This document shows, piece by piece, positions 8,715 to 16,288 of a stretch of 64,000 bases of DNA. A program made the position numbers and the translations under genes. The notes beneath the pieces are model-generated. The model had not been told where the DNA came from. It was given only the letters and a program-made list of their open reading frames with translations, and made no database searches. Location of the stretch: assembly GCF_007858365.1 (NCBI RefSeq), contig NZ_VFIO01000007.1, positions 62,001 through 126,000 of the forward strand, written 5' to 3'. How positions within the stretch are numbered: position 1 is the first letter of the stretch; each line of letters starts with the position of its first letter. The DNA comes from Pseudomonas saxonica. Its GTDB lineage: Bacteria > Pseudomonadota > Gammaproteobacteria > Pseudomonadales > Pseudomonadaceae.

Positions 8715-9653
8715 TTATTCGGCGTTTTTTTCCTCTTTATTACCGTGTGACAAGCTGAACACATACGCGGCCAGTAACTGCACCTTGTCGTTGCCCAGCA
8801 GTTCGTTTTGCGCCGGCATATGGCCTTGACGGCCGTGGCGGATGGTCTGCTGCAATTGCCCCAGGCTGGTGCCGTAGATATAGGCTTCGGGCACTGTCAA
8901 ATCCGGGGCGCCCATCGCCTGCATACCTTTGCCGTTGGCGCCGTGGCATGCCACGCAGGTGGTCTCGAAGGCTTGCTTGCCTGCATTCAGATCGACCGAG
9001 GTGCCTTGGGGCAATGGCAAACCGGCCAGATCGTGACGCACGTAAGCGGCGACGTTTTTGACCCCGTCTTCACCCAATACCGGCCCCCAGGCGGGCATCA
9101 CGGCAATGCGCCCGCCCAGTATGGAAGCCTTGATGGTGTCGGCGTCGCCGCCCCAACGCCAGGTGCTGTCAGTCAGGTTAGGGAAGCCATAGGCACCCTT
9201 GGCATCTGAGCCGTGGCACACCGAGCAATTTGAGGCAAACAGGCGACCGCCCATTTTCAGCGCTTGTGGGTCTTGTGCCACCTCTTCCACGGGCATGGCG
9301 GCATATTTGGCGAAAATCGGACCGAAGCGGGCATCCGCCTTGTCCATTTCCTTTTGCCACTCGTGAACCCCTGTCCAGCCATTCTCGTAACCCGGCAGCA
9401 GGCCTTTCCAGTTGCCAAGGCCGGGATAGAGGATCAAATAGCCGACGCCGAAGACCAGCGTGCCGACGAACAACATAAACCACCACTGGGGCAGGGGATT
9501 GTCGTATTCCTCAATACCATCAAAGCTATGGCCCATGGTCTCGACGGTGTCGCCTTTATTTTCGCCTTTGCGTGTCCCCACCAGCAGCCACGTCAGGCCT
9601 ATCAGCGTGCCGATGGTCAGCACGCAGATATAGATACTCCAGAAAGTCGTCAT
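8715..9653 (-). CDS. ccoP2: cbb3 oxidase subunit CcoP, copy 2 (diheme cytochrome c)
   Basis: 312-residue diheme cytochrome c. It has an N-terminal membrane helix, a conserved GHSFDGIEEYDNPLPQWW linker, a second hydrophobic segment and two heme sites, CSVCH and CVACH. Its ATG overlaps the ccoQ2 stop by 4 bp. It lacks the short insertion present in CcoP1. Electron donor to CcoO/CcoN of the oxygen-limitation-induced oxidase, by analogy with P. aeruginosa cbb3-2. Confidence 0.95.
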   Translation of the reverse strand: MTTFWSIYICVLTIGTLIGLTWLLVGTRKGENKGDTVETMGHSFDGIEEYDNPLPQWWFMLFVGTLVFGVGYLILYPGLGNWKGLLPGYENGWTGVHEWQKEMDKADARFGPIFAKYAAMPVEEVAQDPQALKMGGRLFASNCSVCHGSDAKGAYGFPNLTDSTWRWGGDADTIKASILGGRIAVMPAWGPVLGEDGVKNVAAYVRHDLAGLPLPQGTSVDLNAGKQAFETTCVACHGANGKGMQAMGAPDLTVPEAYIYGTSLGQLQQTIRHGRQGHMPAQNELLGNDKVQLLAAYVFSLSHGNKEEKNAE

Positions 9654-9853
9654 GCTTTGTCACTCCTCGACGCTTGCTCTTGCTCGACGTGTTTCAGGGC
9701 TTGCGGGTCGTCCTTGAAGGGCAGCAATGTGGCGTCTTCAAACTCGGATTTGCGGCGCGGGCTGAACACCCAGAGTGCCAGGCCGATAAACGCCACGGCC
9801 ACCAGCAACGTGCCCAGGCCGCGAATCATTCCACTACTCATCTCCAGAACCAT
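9650..9853 (-). CDS. ccoQ2: cbb3 oxidase subunit CcoQ, copy 2
   Basis: 67-residue (from ATG 9853) or 63-residue (from ATG 9841) single-helix subunit with FSPRRKSEFEDATLLPF, matching CcoQ1. The 9853 start has an AGAGGTG Shine-Dalgarno at good distance; the 9841 start aligns better with CcoQ1 (MSSGMIRG versus MDIGMIRG). It overlaps ccoP2 by 4 bp. Confidence 0.88.
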   Translation of the reverse strand: MVLEMSSGMIRGLGTLLVAVAFIGLALWVFSPRRKSEFEDATLLPFKDDPQALKHVEQEQASRSDKA

Positions 9854-9856
9854 CCT

Positions 9857-10465
9857 TCACCTCTTGCTCTTGATGGCAGTGCCGAGCACTTGCAGATAGG
9901 CCACGAGTGCGTCCATCTCGGTTTTGCCCTGAACGGACTGTTTGGCGTTGGCGATGTCTTCATCGGTGTAAGGCACGCCGAGGGTGCGCATCACCTTGAG
10001 CTTGGTTTCGGTGTGGGAGCTGTCGACCGGGGATTCGACCAGCCAGGGGTAGGCGGGCATTTTGGACTCCGGCACCACGTTGCGCGGGTTGTACAAATGT
10101 GCGCGGTGCCAGTCATCCGAGTAGCGCGCACCCACCCGTGCCAAATCCGGGCCGGTGCGTTTTGAACCCCACAGGAAGGGGTGATCCCACACGCTTTCAC
10201 CGGCCACCGAATAGTGGCCATAGCGCTCGGTTTCAGCGCGGAACGGGCGAATCATCTGCGAGTGACACTGCACGCAGCCTTCACGGATGTAGATGTCGCG
10301 ACCTTCCAGTTGCAATGCGGTGTAGGGCTTCATGCCTTCAACCGGGGTGTTGGTCACGTCTTCAAAGAACAGCGGGACGATCTGCGTCAGGCCGCCGATG
10401 CTCACGCACAGAATCATCAGCAACAGCATCAGGCCGATATTTTTTTCAATCACTTCATGTTTCAT
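9857..10465 (-). CDS. ccoO2: cbb3 oxidase subunit CcoO, copy 2 (monoheme cytochrome c)
   Basis: 202-residue monoheme cytochrome c with one N-terminal helix and heme site C64-V-Q-C67-H68. The start MKHEVIEKN at 10463-10465 has the Shine-Dalgarno GAGGAG at 7 bp and matches CcoO1; 11 upstream codons in the same frame overlap ccoN2 and are not needed. It follows ccoN2 by 10 bp. Confidence 0.95.
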   Translation of the reverse strand: MKHEVIEKNIGLMLLLMILCVSIGGLTQIVPLFFEDVTNTPVEGMKPYTALQLEGRDIYIREGCVQCHSQMIRPFRAETERYGHYSVAGESVWDHPFLWGSKRTGPDLARVGARYSDDWHRAHLYNPRNVVPESKMPAYPWLVESPVDSSHTETKLKVMRTLGVPYTDEDIANAKQSVQGKTEMDALVAYLQVLGTAIKSKR

Positions 10466-10475
10466 GGCGAACTCC

Positions 10476-11900
10476 TCAGGCCATCTGCGCGGCGGCAACG
10501 ACTTCAGCGGGCTCGGCGTTACGCACCGTGCGCCACGTGTTGTAAGCCATCAGCAGCATGCCGCTGAAGAAGATCGCGCCCCCGATCAGGCGCACGACAT
10601 AGCCCGGGTGGCTGGCCACCAGGGTTTCGACGAAGGAGTAGGTCAGCGTGCCGTCCTCGTTCACTGCGCGCCACATCAGGCCTTGAGCGATGCCGTTGAC
10701 CCACATCGAGGCGATGTAAAGCACGGTGCCGATGGTGGCCACCCAGAAGTGCGCGTTGATCAGGCCAATGCTGTACATCTGCGGGCGCCCGAAGATTTTC
10801 GGGATCATGTGGTAGAGCGCACCAATCGAAATCATCGCCACCCACCCCAGAGCACCGGCGTGAACGTGGCCGATGGTCCAGTCGGTGTAGTGGGAGAGGG
10901 CGTTGACGGTCTTGATGGCCATCATCGGGCCCTCGAAAGTCGACATGCCGTAGAAGGCCAACGACACCACCAGAAAGCGCAGGATCGGGTCGCTGCGCAA
11001 CTTATGCCAGGCGCCCGAGAGCGTCATCATGCCGTTGATCATGCCGCCCCAGCTGGGGGCCAGCAGAATCAGCGACATCACCATGCCCAGTGACTGCGCC
11101 CAGTCCGGCAGCGCGGTGTAGTGCAAGTGGTGCGGGCCGGCCCAGATATACAGGGTAATCAGCGCCCAGAAGTGCACGATGGACAGGCGATACGAGTAGA
11201 TCGGGCGCTCGGCCTGTTTGGGCACGAAGTAGTACATCATCCCCAAAAAGCCCGCTGTCAGAAAAAACCCTACCGCGTTATGGCCATACCACCACTGCAC
11301 CATCGCGTCCGTTGCCCCACCGTAGAGCGAGTAGGACTTGGTGAGGCTGACCGGGATTTCGAGGTTATTGACGATGTGCAAAATCGCCACCGTCACGATA
11401 AACGCGCCGAAGAACCAATTGCCCACGTAGATGTGTTTGGTCTTGCGCTTCATGATCGTGCCGAAAAACACGATGGCGTAAGCGACCCAGACGATGGTGA
11501 TCAAAATGTCGATCGGCCATTCCAGCTCGGCATATTCCTTGGAGCTGGTGAAGCCCAGGGGCAGGCTGATGGCGGCGAGCAAAATGACCAACTGCCAGCC
11601 CCAAAAGGTAAAGGCCGCAATCCTGGGCGCAAACAGCGTGGCCTGACACGTGCGTTGCACCGTGTAGAAGGAGGACGCGAACAATGCACAACCGCCAAAG
11701 GCGAAAATCACTGCGTTGGTGTGCAGCGGGCGCAGACGGCCGAAGCTGGTCCAGGGCAAATTGAAATTGAGTTCGGGCCAGACCAACTGCGCGGCGATAA
11801 AAACCCCGAGCCCCATACCGACGATGCCCCAAACCACCGTCATAATGGCAAATTGGCGGACCACCTTATAGTTGTAGGCGGTACTGATTGAAGTGTTCAT
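10476..11900 (-). CDS. ccoN2: cbb3 oxidase catalytic subunit CcoN, copy 2
   Basis: 474-residue catalytic heme-copper subunit, strongly similar to CcoN1 over its whole length (same WWYGHNAVGFF and PHHLHYTALPDW segments). It is the first gene of the first ccoNOQP operon of the tandem. An ANR-type box lies at 11999-12012, about 100 bp upstream of its ATG, which fits induction under low oxygen as known for cbb3-2 of P. aeruginosa. The numbering follows P. aeruginosa gene order and is an inference. Confidence 0.96.
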   Translation of the reverse strand: MNTSISTAYNYKVVRQFAIMTVVWGIVGMGLGVFIAAQLVWPELNFNLPWTSFGRLRPLHTNAVIFAFGGCALFASSFYTVQRTCQATLFAPRIAAFTFWGWQLVILLAAISLPLGFTSSKEYAELEWPIDILITIVWVAYAIVFFGTIMKRKTKHIYVGNWFFGAFIVTVAILHIVNNLEIPVSLTKSYSLYGGATDAMVQWWYGHNAVGFFLTAGFLGMMYYFVPKQAERPIYSYRLSIVHFWALITLYIWAGPHHLHYTALPDWAQSLGMVMSLILLAPSWGGMINGMMTLSGAWHKLRSDPILRFLVVSLAFYGMSTFEGPMMAIKTVNALSHYTDWTIGHVHAGALGWVAMISIGALYHMIPKIFGRPQMYSIGLINAHFWVATIGTVLYIASMWVNGIAQGLMWRAVNEDGTLTYSFVETLVASHPGYVVRLIGGAIFFSGMLLMAYNTWRTVRNAEPAEVVAAAQMA

Positions 11901-11998
11901 GGTTCCCCATCCACGGTTCAGGCGAGTACATGTGCACGCCTGGAGTTATTGGCAGACTAAAAGCGAGGCAAGCATGGGCGTAGCAAGGGGCGGCGGTA

Positions 11999-12012
11999 TT
12001 GACGGGGATCAA
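11999..12012. promoter_or_regulatory. ANR/FNR-type box upstream of ccoN2
   Basis: TTGACGGGGATCAA matches the ANR/FNR consensus TTGAT-N4-ATCAA with one change (C for T in the fifth position, a variant common in Pseudomonas). It is centred about 105 bp upstream of the ccoN2 ATG and just before the likely start of the divergent hydrolase gene, so it could act on both. Confidence 0.75.
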
Positions 12013-12024
12013 TGGGTGCAGTGC

Positions 12025-12660
12025 GTGCAGGATCGGGGCTGGTTATGGAATGCAGCGGCTGACGTGCACAAAACGGGCGAACCGACCACGCTGATAATGG
12101 CTCACGGCGCGGGTGCACCGATGGACAGCGACTGGATGACCGGCATGGCTGAACGCCTTGCCGCGCGCGGGCTCAACGTGCTGCGCTTTGAGTTTCCTTA
12201 CATGGCGCAGCGTCGACTCGAGGGTGGCAAAAGGCCGCCAAACCAACAGGCCAAGTTGCTCGAGTGCTGGCGTGAGGTGTACGCCGAGGTGCGACGGCAT
12301 GTCGCTGGGCGCGTGGCCATTGGCGGTAAATCCATGGGTGGGCGAATGGCCAGTCTGGTGGCGGACGAACTGGGGGTGGATGCACTGGTGTGTTTGGGCT
12401 ATCCGTTTTACGCATCGGGCAAACCGGAAAAACCGCGTGTGGCGCATTTGGCTGAACTGCACACACCGACGCTTATTATTCAGGGCGAACGCGATGCATT
12501 GGGCAACCGCCAAGCGGTTGAGGCCTACACGCTGGCGCCGAGCATTGAACTGTTTTGGTTGGTGGCGGGCGATCATGATTTGAAGCCGCTAAAAGCTTCG
12601 GGCTTTACCCATGTACAGCATCGGGATGCGGCGGCCGATCACATTGCGCGGTTTGTGTAG
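12025..12660 (+). CDS. Alpha/beta-fold hydrolase of the KANL3/Tex30 type
   Basis: About 211-residue cytosolic alpha/beta hydrolase of unknown substrate. Motifs: AHGAGAPMDSDWM (oxyanion region), the nucleophile elbow GKSMGG, the acid region around IQGERDALG, and a C-terminal GDHDLKP with the catalytic His. The frame is open back to 11893, but that would overlap ccoN2 and the ANR box; the GTG at 12025 (or 12016) brings the N-terminus close to GWLWNAAAD, where relatives begin. The start is therefore uncertain. It is divergent from ccoN2. Confidence 0.8.
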   Translation: MQDRGWLWNAAADVHKTGEPTTLIMAHGAGAPMDSDWMTGMAERLAARGLNVLRFEFPYMAQRRLEGGKRPPNQQAKLLECWREVYAEVRRHVAGRVAIGGKSMGGRMASLVADELGVDALVCLGYPFYASGKPEKPRVAHLAELHTPTLIIQGERDALGNRQAVEAYTLAPSIELFWLVAGDHDLKPLKASGFTHVQHRDAAADHIARFV

Positions 12661-13133
12661 CGTGCTGTTTTCGCACTATCGGCGGCGTCAGGAGTCGTGT
12701 CGCCGCTGCCGAAGGCTGCATTCGGCGGTGAAACCGTCGTAAAGCCATTCAGCCTGGGTGTTTCAGGTCCACGGTGTTGATCACGTTTGCGACGATTGCA
12801 TCGTCGAACGCAGCCTCGCACGACTCGTCAGCTGCTACGGGGACTGACGTTCTCCCCGCGTACACTGGAATAGCGCTCGCGCCTTAGCGACTTTTGTCAG
12901 AGACGAGTTTCAACAAAACAGCATGCTTCTGTCGTCTCAGACGGAACAGTCCGACATACAAGAGTTTTGTATTCTCATCTAATTCCTCCCTGTCAGCCAT
13001 GACGGGGGATTCGAGTACCGCATTCCCTCACAGCCATTACATTGAGGGAAATGGATGCCCACTCTCTGCCTGCTTTCTTGCCGTCACTCCTCTTTTTTAG
13101 GCGCCCGATCAAAGCTGCTTACGGGCATTCGTC
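12661..13133. other. Gene-poor stretch before the lipase/immunity pair
   Basis: 473 bp without a convincing gene. The first 180 bp contain a REP-type repeat (12786-12839). A near-perfect inverted repeat GTCAGAGACGA / TCGTCTCAGAC lies at 12896-12942. The rest is less GC-rich than its neighbours. A 68-codon frame at 12894-13100 has no recognisable features and is not called. Confidence 0.5.
12786..12839. repeat. REP element (half or degraded REPIN)
   Basis: Contains GCGACGATTGCATCGTCGAA, then CGCAGCCTCGCA and GTCAGCTGCTACG, nearly identical to stretches at 24872-24925 and 54440-54493. An imperfect partner arm (AAGGCTGC-ATTCGGCGG-TGAAACCGTCGT) lies at 12713-12743. Confidence 0.75.
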
Positions 13134-13658
13134 ATGACAGCCGCAGGCCACTGGATGCTGGCGGCCAGCCTGTTGTTGCAAGGCTGTGTCGAGTCGCAGC
13201 CGACGATGTTGGGGGCTTCGATTTCTGGGGTTAACCACACTTCAGCCGCCATCAATCATTTCAGCGTAAACGGCGGTGGCGGACCGAATATCGGCCCCTT
13301 CGGCGGTGGCCCGCGTAGCCAGATGTGCTGTGCGATGTTGCCAGTGCAATGGCGCGAAGGGCTGACGGTGGTGGTGGAGTGGGAGAAGGATCCGTCGCCT
13401 TACGATTACGCCTCTTTGTCAGAGCCCTTATTTACTGATGCTTGGCGTGTACGAATGAAGGAAATGAGGAAGAAAAACACTCGCCATCGAGCCGTTGTTG
13501 AAGTAGCGCCTTACAAACAACTGGGGCTGGTCACCGTGCATTTCTTGCCATGCGATCAGGTCAAGGTTTCTGCCAGCCCGACCTATGAAGGTCTCAGGGA
13601 TCACCCCTATAACTTTCCCCGCCGAATGGAAGTGCCCAGCACATGTCCGACTCCTTAA
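13134..13658 (+). CDS. Lipoprotein, DUF3304-like, candidate immunity protein
   Basis: 174-residue predicted lipoprotein: a short hydrophobic leader (LAASLLLQGC, lipid-attached Cys near residue 18), then a periplasmic domain with NGGGGPNIGPFGGG and a Cys pair. I read it as DUF3304-like from overall appearance; these genes often accompany DUF2235 lipases of type VI secretion. Its 3' end overlaps the lipase gene by 16 bp, which suggests coordinated production. If so, it would protect the producer's periplasm from the phospholipase. The leader lacks the usual positive charge and no in-frame alternative start lies upstream, so export should be verified. Confidence 0.65.
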   Translation: MTAAGHWMLAASLLLQGCVESQPTMLGASISGVNHTSAAINHFSVNGGGGPNIGPFGGGPRSQMCCAMLPVQWREGLTVVVEWEKDPSPYDYASLSEPLFTDAWRVRMKEMRKKNTRHRAVVEVAPYKQLGLVTVHFLPCDQVKVSASPTYEGLRDHPYNFPRRMEVPSTCPTP

Positions 13659-16288
13659 ACACGCTCCATAAACGCCCGCCAGCGGAACCTCTGGCGATGA
13701 CCCCGGAATTCCCCTTAAAGGGGTTGTTACCTTCGCATCCTCAGCAGGTGGCCGATAACGGCATCGCGCAGCGCAAAGTGGAACGTCAGATCGCGATTGA
13801 AACCGAGCGGGCTGCGCGGGCTGCACGCCGGTTTTATGTTGGTCCGCCGTGTATGGATGTGCTGAACATTACGCTGTGCTTTGACGGCACCAATAACCAT
13901 GAGCCGTCAGATAAATTGAGTAAGCCACCCACGACCAGCAATGTGGCGCGTTTATTTCACGCCAGCCTGGGTGATATGGAAGGTCAGCCCCCAACCCCTG
14001 TCAGCGATGAGGCTTTCTTTCGCTATTACATCCCCGGGGTCGGGACTGAGTTCAAGGAAATCCATGAGTTCGGGCCGAGTGATTCGGGGCTGAGCATGGC
14101 CACCGGAGGCGAAAATCGTATTAACTGGGGGCTGACCCGGCTGCTGGATGTATTGAAGGTCGCTTGTAATGAAGGACCTCTTCTCCCCAAAGCTGCCTAC
14201 GCACTTATCCAGAAAATGGGCACGTCTGTGGGCATGGATGCCTTGGGGGCTTCACTTGTCAGCGACGGTTATGCTCGCCGCAAGGCAGTTCTTGAAGCGC
14301 CGATTCGCGAGTTGCAACAAAAGGTCGAATTGCAGAACCGCCTGAAAACCGCCCCGCTGATCAAAGCCATGCGCCTGTACGTGTACGGCTTTTCTCGTGG
14401 TGCTGCCGAAGCGCGGGCGTTTGCCAATTGGCTGGAGGCGTTGACCAAGGTCGAGGTCGAGGGTGAAACCTGCTACCTGTTTGCCGGGTTGCCCATCAGC
14501 ATTGCCTTTATGGGGCTGTTCGATACGGTGGCGTCAGTGGGGGTGGCGTATCTGGCGCCGTTTGCCAGCGGGCATATGGGCTGGGCTGACGACTCGCTGC
14601 GGCTGTCGGATTCGGAAGTGTTTCTGGAGCGCTGCGTGCATCTGGTTTCGGCCCATGAGCAGCGCGCCTGTTTCCCACTGGATTCGATACGGCGCAAAGC
14701 GCGACCTGACGATCCGCTGTGCCCCTCGACCTACCGCAATGGCACCATTGAATACCTGTACCCAGGCATGCACTCGGATGTAGGCGGCGGCTATCCGCCG
14801 GGGGATCAGGGCAAATCACGGGAGGGCAGTCAGGACGTTTTGTCGCAAATCGCCTTGCACCATATGTTCAGTGAAGCCTACAAAGTAGGTGCGCCGTTGC
14901 AGGCCCCCAGAGAGGCGCTTCACGCTGACCAACGGGAGCGCAGCCCTTGGTTGATCATGGAGGATGAAACCCTGGAGTCCTACGACGTTTCCGAAACCCT
15001 CATCCAATATTTCAACACCTGGCGCGCCACCCTGATTCCTGGCCCGCTGGAAACCGCCATGGAACATCAGGCCGGGCTGATCACCGGTTGGCGCATCCAC
15101 CGTTACGCCAGTTACTGGTTCGAGGATTCAGCCGCTTTCTCTCATGTCTCCGGTAAGTACCCTGGGGAAAGCCCCGACATGACCGCTAAAGAGCGCGAGG
15201 CATTCGAGGCGTTGCACGGGATGCAGCTGGCAGAAGATCAGGCCGCTCGCTCCGGCCAGCCGTTACCCGAATGGTCGGACAGCGAGCGCGAAGAGCGTGT
15301 GGAGCATGAGAAGACCAAGCTGGCCTTCGAACAGCGCATCGGTGCGTCCACCCCCACGGCCATCAACACCGCCAAAGTTTTTGAGCCCTCGCTGGACCAT
15401 ACCCAGCTGAGGGCCGCCATGAACGAATTCCGCATTGATTACCTGACCGAATGGCAATTGCCGGAAAACTCCGAGATGTTCAGTTGGGGCCGGTTCGTCA
15501 ATATGGCCGCCGGCGGGCTGGTGTATCTGACCAACGAAGAGGACGAAGCCCAGCAGTACAATGACCTGCGCAGGGCGGGCTATTGGTCCTACTTCCGGCT
15601 GTTCACCGAGGACCATCAACCGCTCAATGATGAGGCCAGGCAAGTGCTGACGCTGTTCGATGACTATGTGCACGATTCCCGCGCATGGTTTATGCATTCA
15701 TCGCTGGGCGAGCGTGAACCGTTCAGCGACTACTTTCGCTACCGCACGATTTTCTTCGACGACGAGAGCAACAAGGCGCTGTCGTTGCTGGCCCGGGCCG
15801 GGCAGGTGGTGGGGGTTGCCGTCGCTATTGCCAGTGTGGGCTTGAGCATCAAGCGGCGTGACCCGCGTTATCTGGTCGGGCTGTTGATGCCTTCATTGGG
15901 CCTTCCGGTGTTTCGCGGCAAAGTCGGGGCGCCTGAATTCAGCGCCATCGACACCCTGACCGGCATAGCCTTGCCGATGCTGGAAGACACCCAGGGCGTT
16001 CGCGCCTTTACTCAGGAGACGGGCAGCAAGCTGAAACTGCTGGATTCACTGCCTTTACCGCCAGCCCTCGACGAAACCACCGCGACCACCCCAGCCCTGC
16101 AAGAAGTGTTAGCCGCCGCGCTTGCTGCGGCGGCCGTGCGAAAAGCCGAAGAAGAGGCGGCGTACCAGGCCAGTCTTACACCGGAAGATAAACGCCGCTT
16201 GCTGGAAGCCGAGGAGCTTGAGGAGCGAAAACGCCTGTGGATCGAGCAGGCCAAAGCGGCGACAGCCGCCGCTCGCCTTAGCGGTTAA
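13643..16288 (+). CDS. DUF2235 lipase, Tle1-like type VI secretion phospholipase effector
   Basis: 881-residue protein of the DUF2235 (T6SS phospholipase effector Tle1-like) family. The catalytic region begins at LNITLCFDGTNNHEP (about 73-87). The nucleophile elbow is G-F-S251-R-G. Candidate acid residue: Asp294 in GLFDTVASVG. PGMHSDVGGGYPPGD around His377 is typical of the family. Past residue 700 come a hydrophobic stretch (LLARAGQVVGVAVAIASVGL) and an Ala/Glu-rich, probably coiled, C-terminus. There is no signal peptide, as expected for a T6SS cargo. No vgrG, PAAR, hcp or chaperone gene is adjacent, so it is an orphan pair with the upstream lipoprotein. It converges on aer with an 11-bp tail overlap. 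Confidence 0.85.
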   Translation: MSDSLNTLHKRPPAEPLAMTPEFPLKGLLPSHPQQVADNGIAQRKVERQIAIETERAARAARRFYVGPPCMDVLNITLCFDGTNNHEPSDKLSKPPTTSNVARLFHASLGDMEGQPPTPVSDEAFFRYYIPGVGTEFKEIHEFGPSDSGLSMATGGENRINWGLTRLLDVLKVACNEGPLLPKAAYALIQKMGTSVGMDALGASLVSDGYARRKAVLEAPIRELQQKVELQNRLKTAPLIKAMRLYVYGFSRGAAEARAFANWLEALTKVEVEGETCYLFAGLPISIAFMGLFDTVASVGVAYLAPFASGHMGWADDSLRLSDSEVFLERCVHLVSAHEQRACFPLDSIRRKARPDDPLCPSTYRNGTIEYLYPGMHSDVGGGYPPGDQGKSREGSQDVLSQIALHHMFSEAYKVGAPLQAPREALHADQRERSPWLIMEDETLESYDVSETLIQYFNTWRATLIPGPLETAMEHQAGLITGWRIHRYASYWFEDSAAFSHVSGKYPGESPDMTAKEREAFEALHGMQLAEDQAARSGQPLPEWSDSEREERVEHEKTKLAFEQRIGASTPTAINTAKVFEPSLDHTQLRAAMNEFRIDYLTEWQLPENSEMFSWGRFVNMAAGGLVYLTNEEDEAQQYNDLRRAGYWSYFRLFTEDHQPLNDEARQVLTLFDDYVHDSRAWFMHSSLGEREPFSDYFRYRTIFFDDESNKALSLLARAGQVVGVAVAIASVGLSIKRRDPRYLVGLLMPSLGLPVFRGKVGAPEFSAIDTLTGIALPMLEDTQGVRAFTQETGSKLKLLDSLPLPPALDETTATTPALQEVLAAALAAAAVRKAEEEAAYQASLTPEDKRRLLEAEELEERKRLWIEQAKAATAAARLSG

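Noticed and set aside
11893..12024. Longer N-terminus for the alpha/beta hydrolase
   Set aside because: Would overlap the ccoN2 start and translate the ANR box; the extra residues do not look like the family.
12896..12942. Inverted repeat GTCAGAGACGA/TCGTCTCAGAC as end of a mobile element
   Set aside because: Only one such pair, 10 of 11 bases matching, with no transposase or matching partner around the lipase cassette.
12894..13100. 68-codon frame upstream of the lipoprotein gene
   Set aside because: No ribosome-binding site, no recognisable domain and odd composition (Cys- and Ser-rich); left as non-coding.
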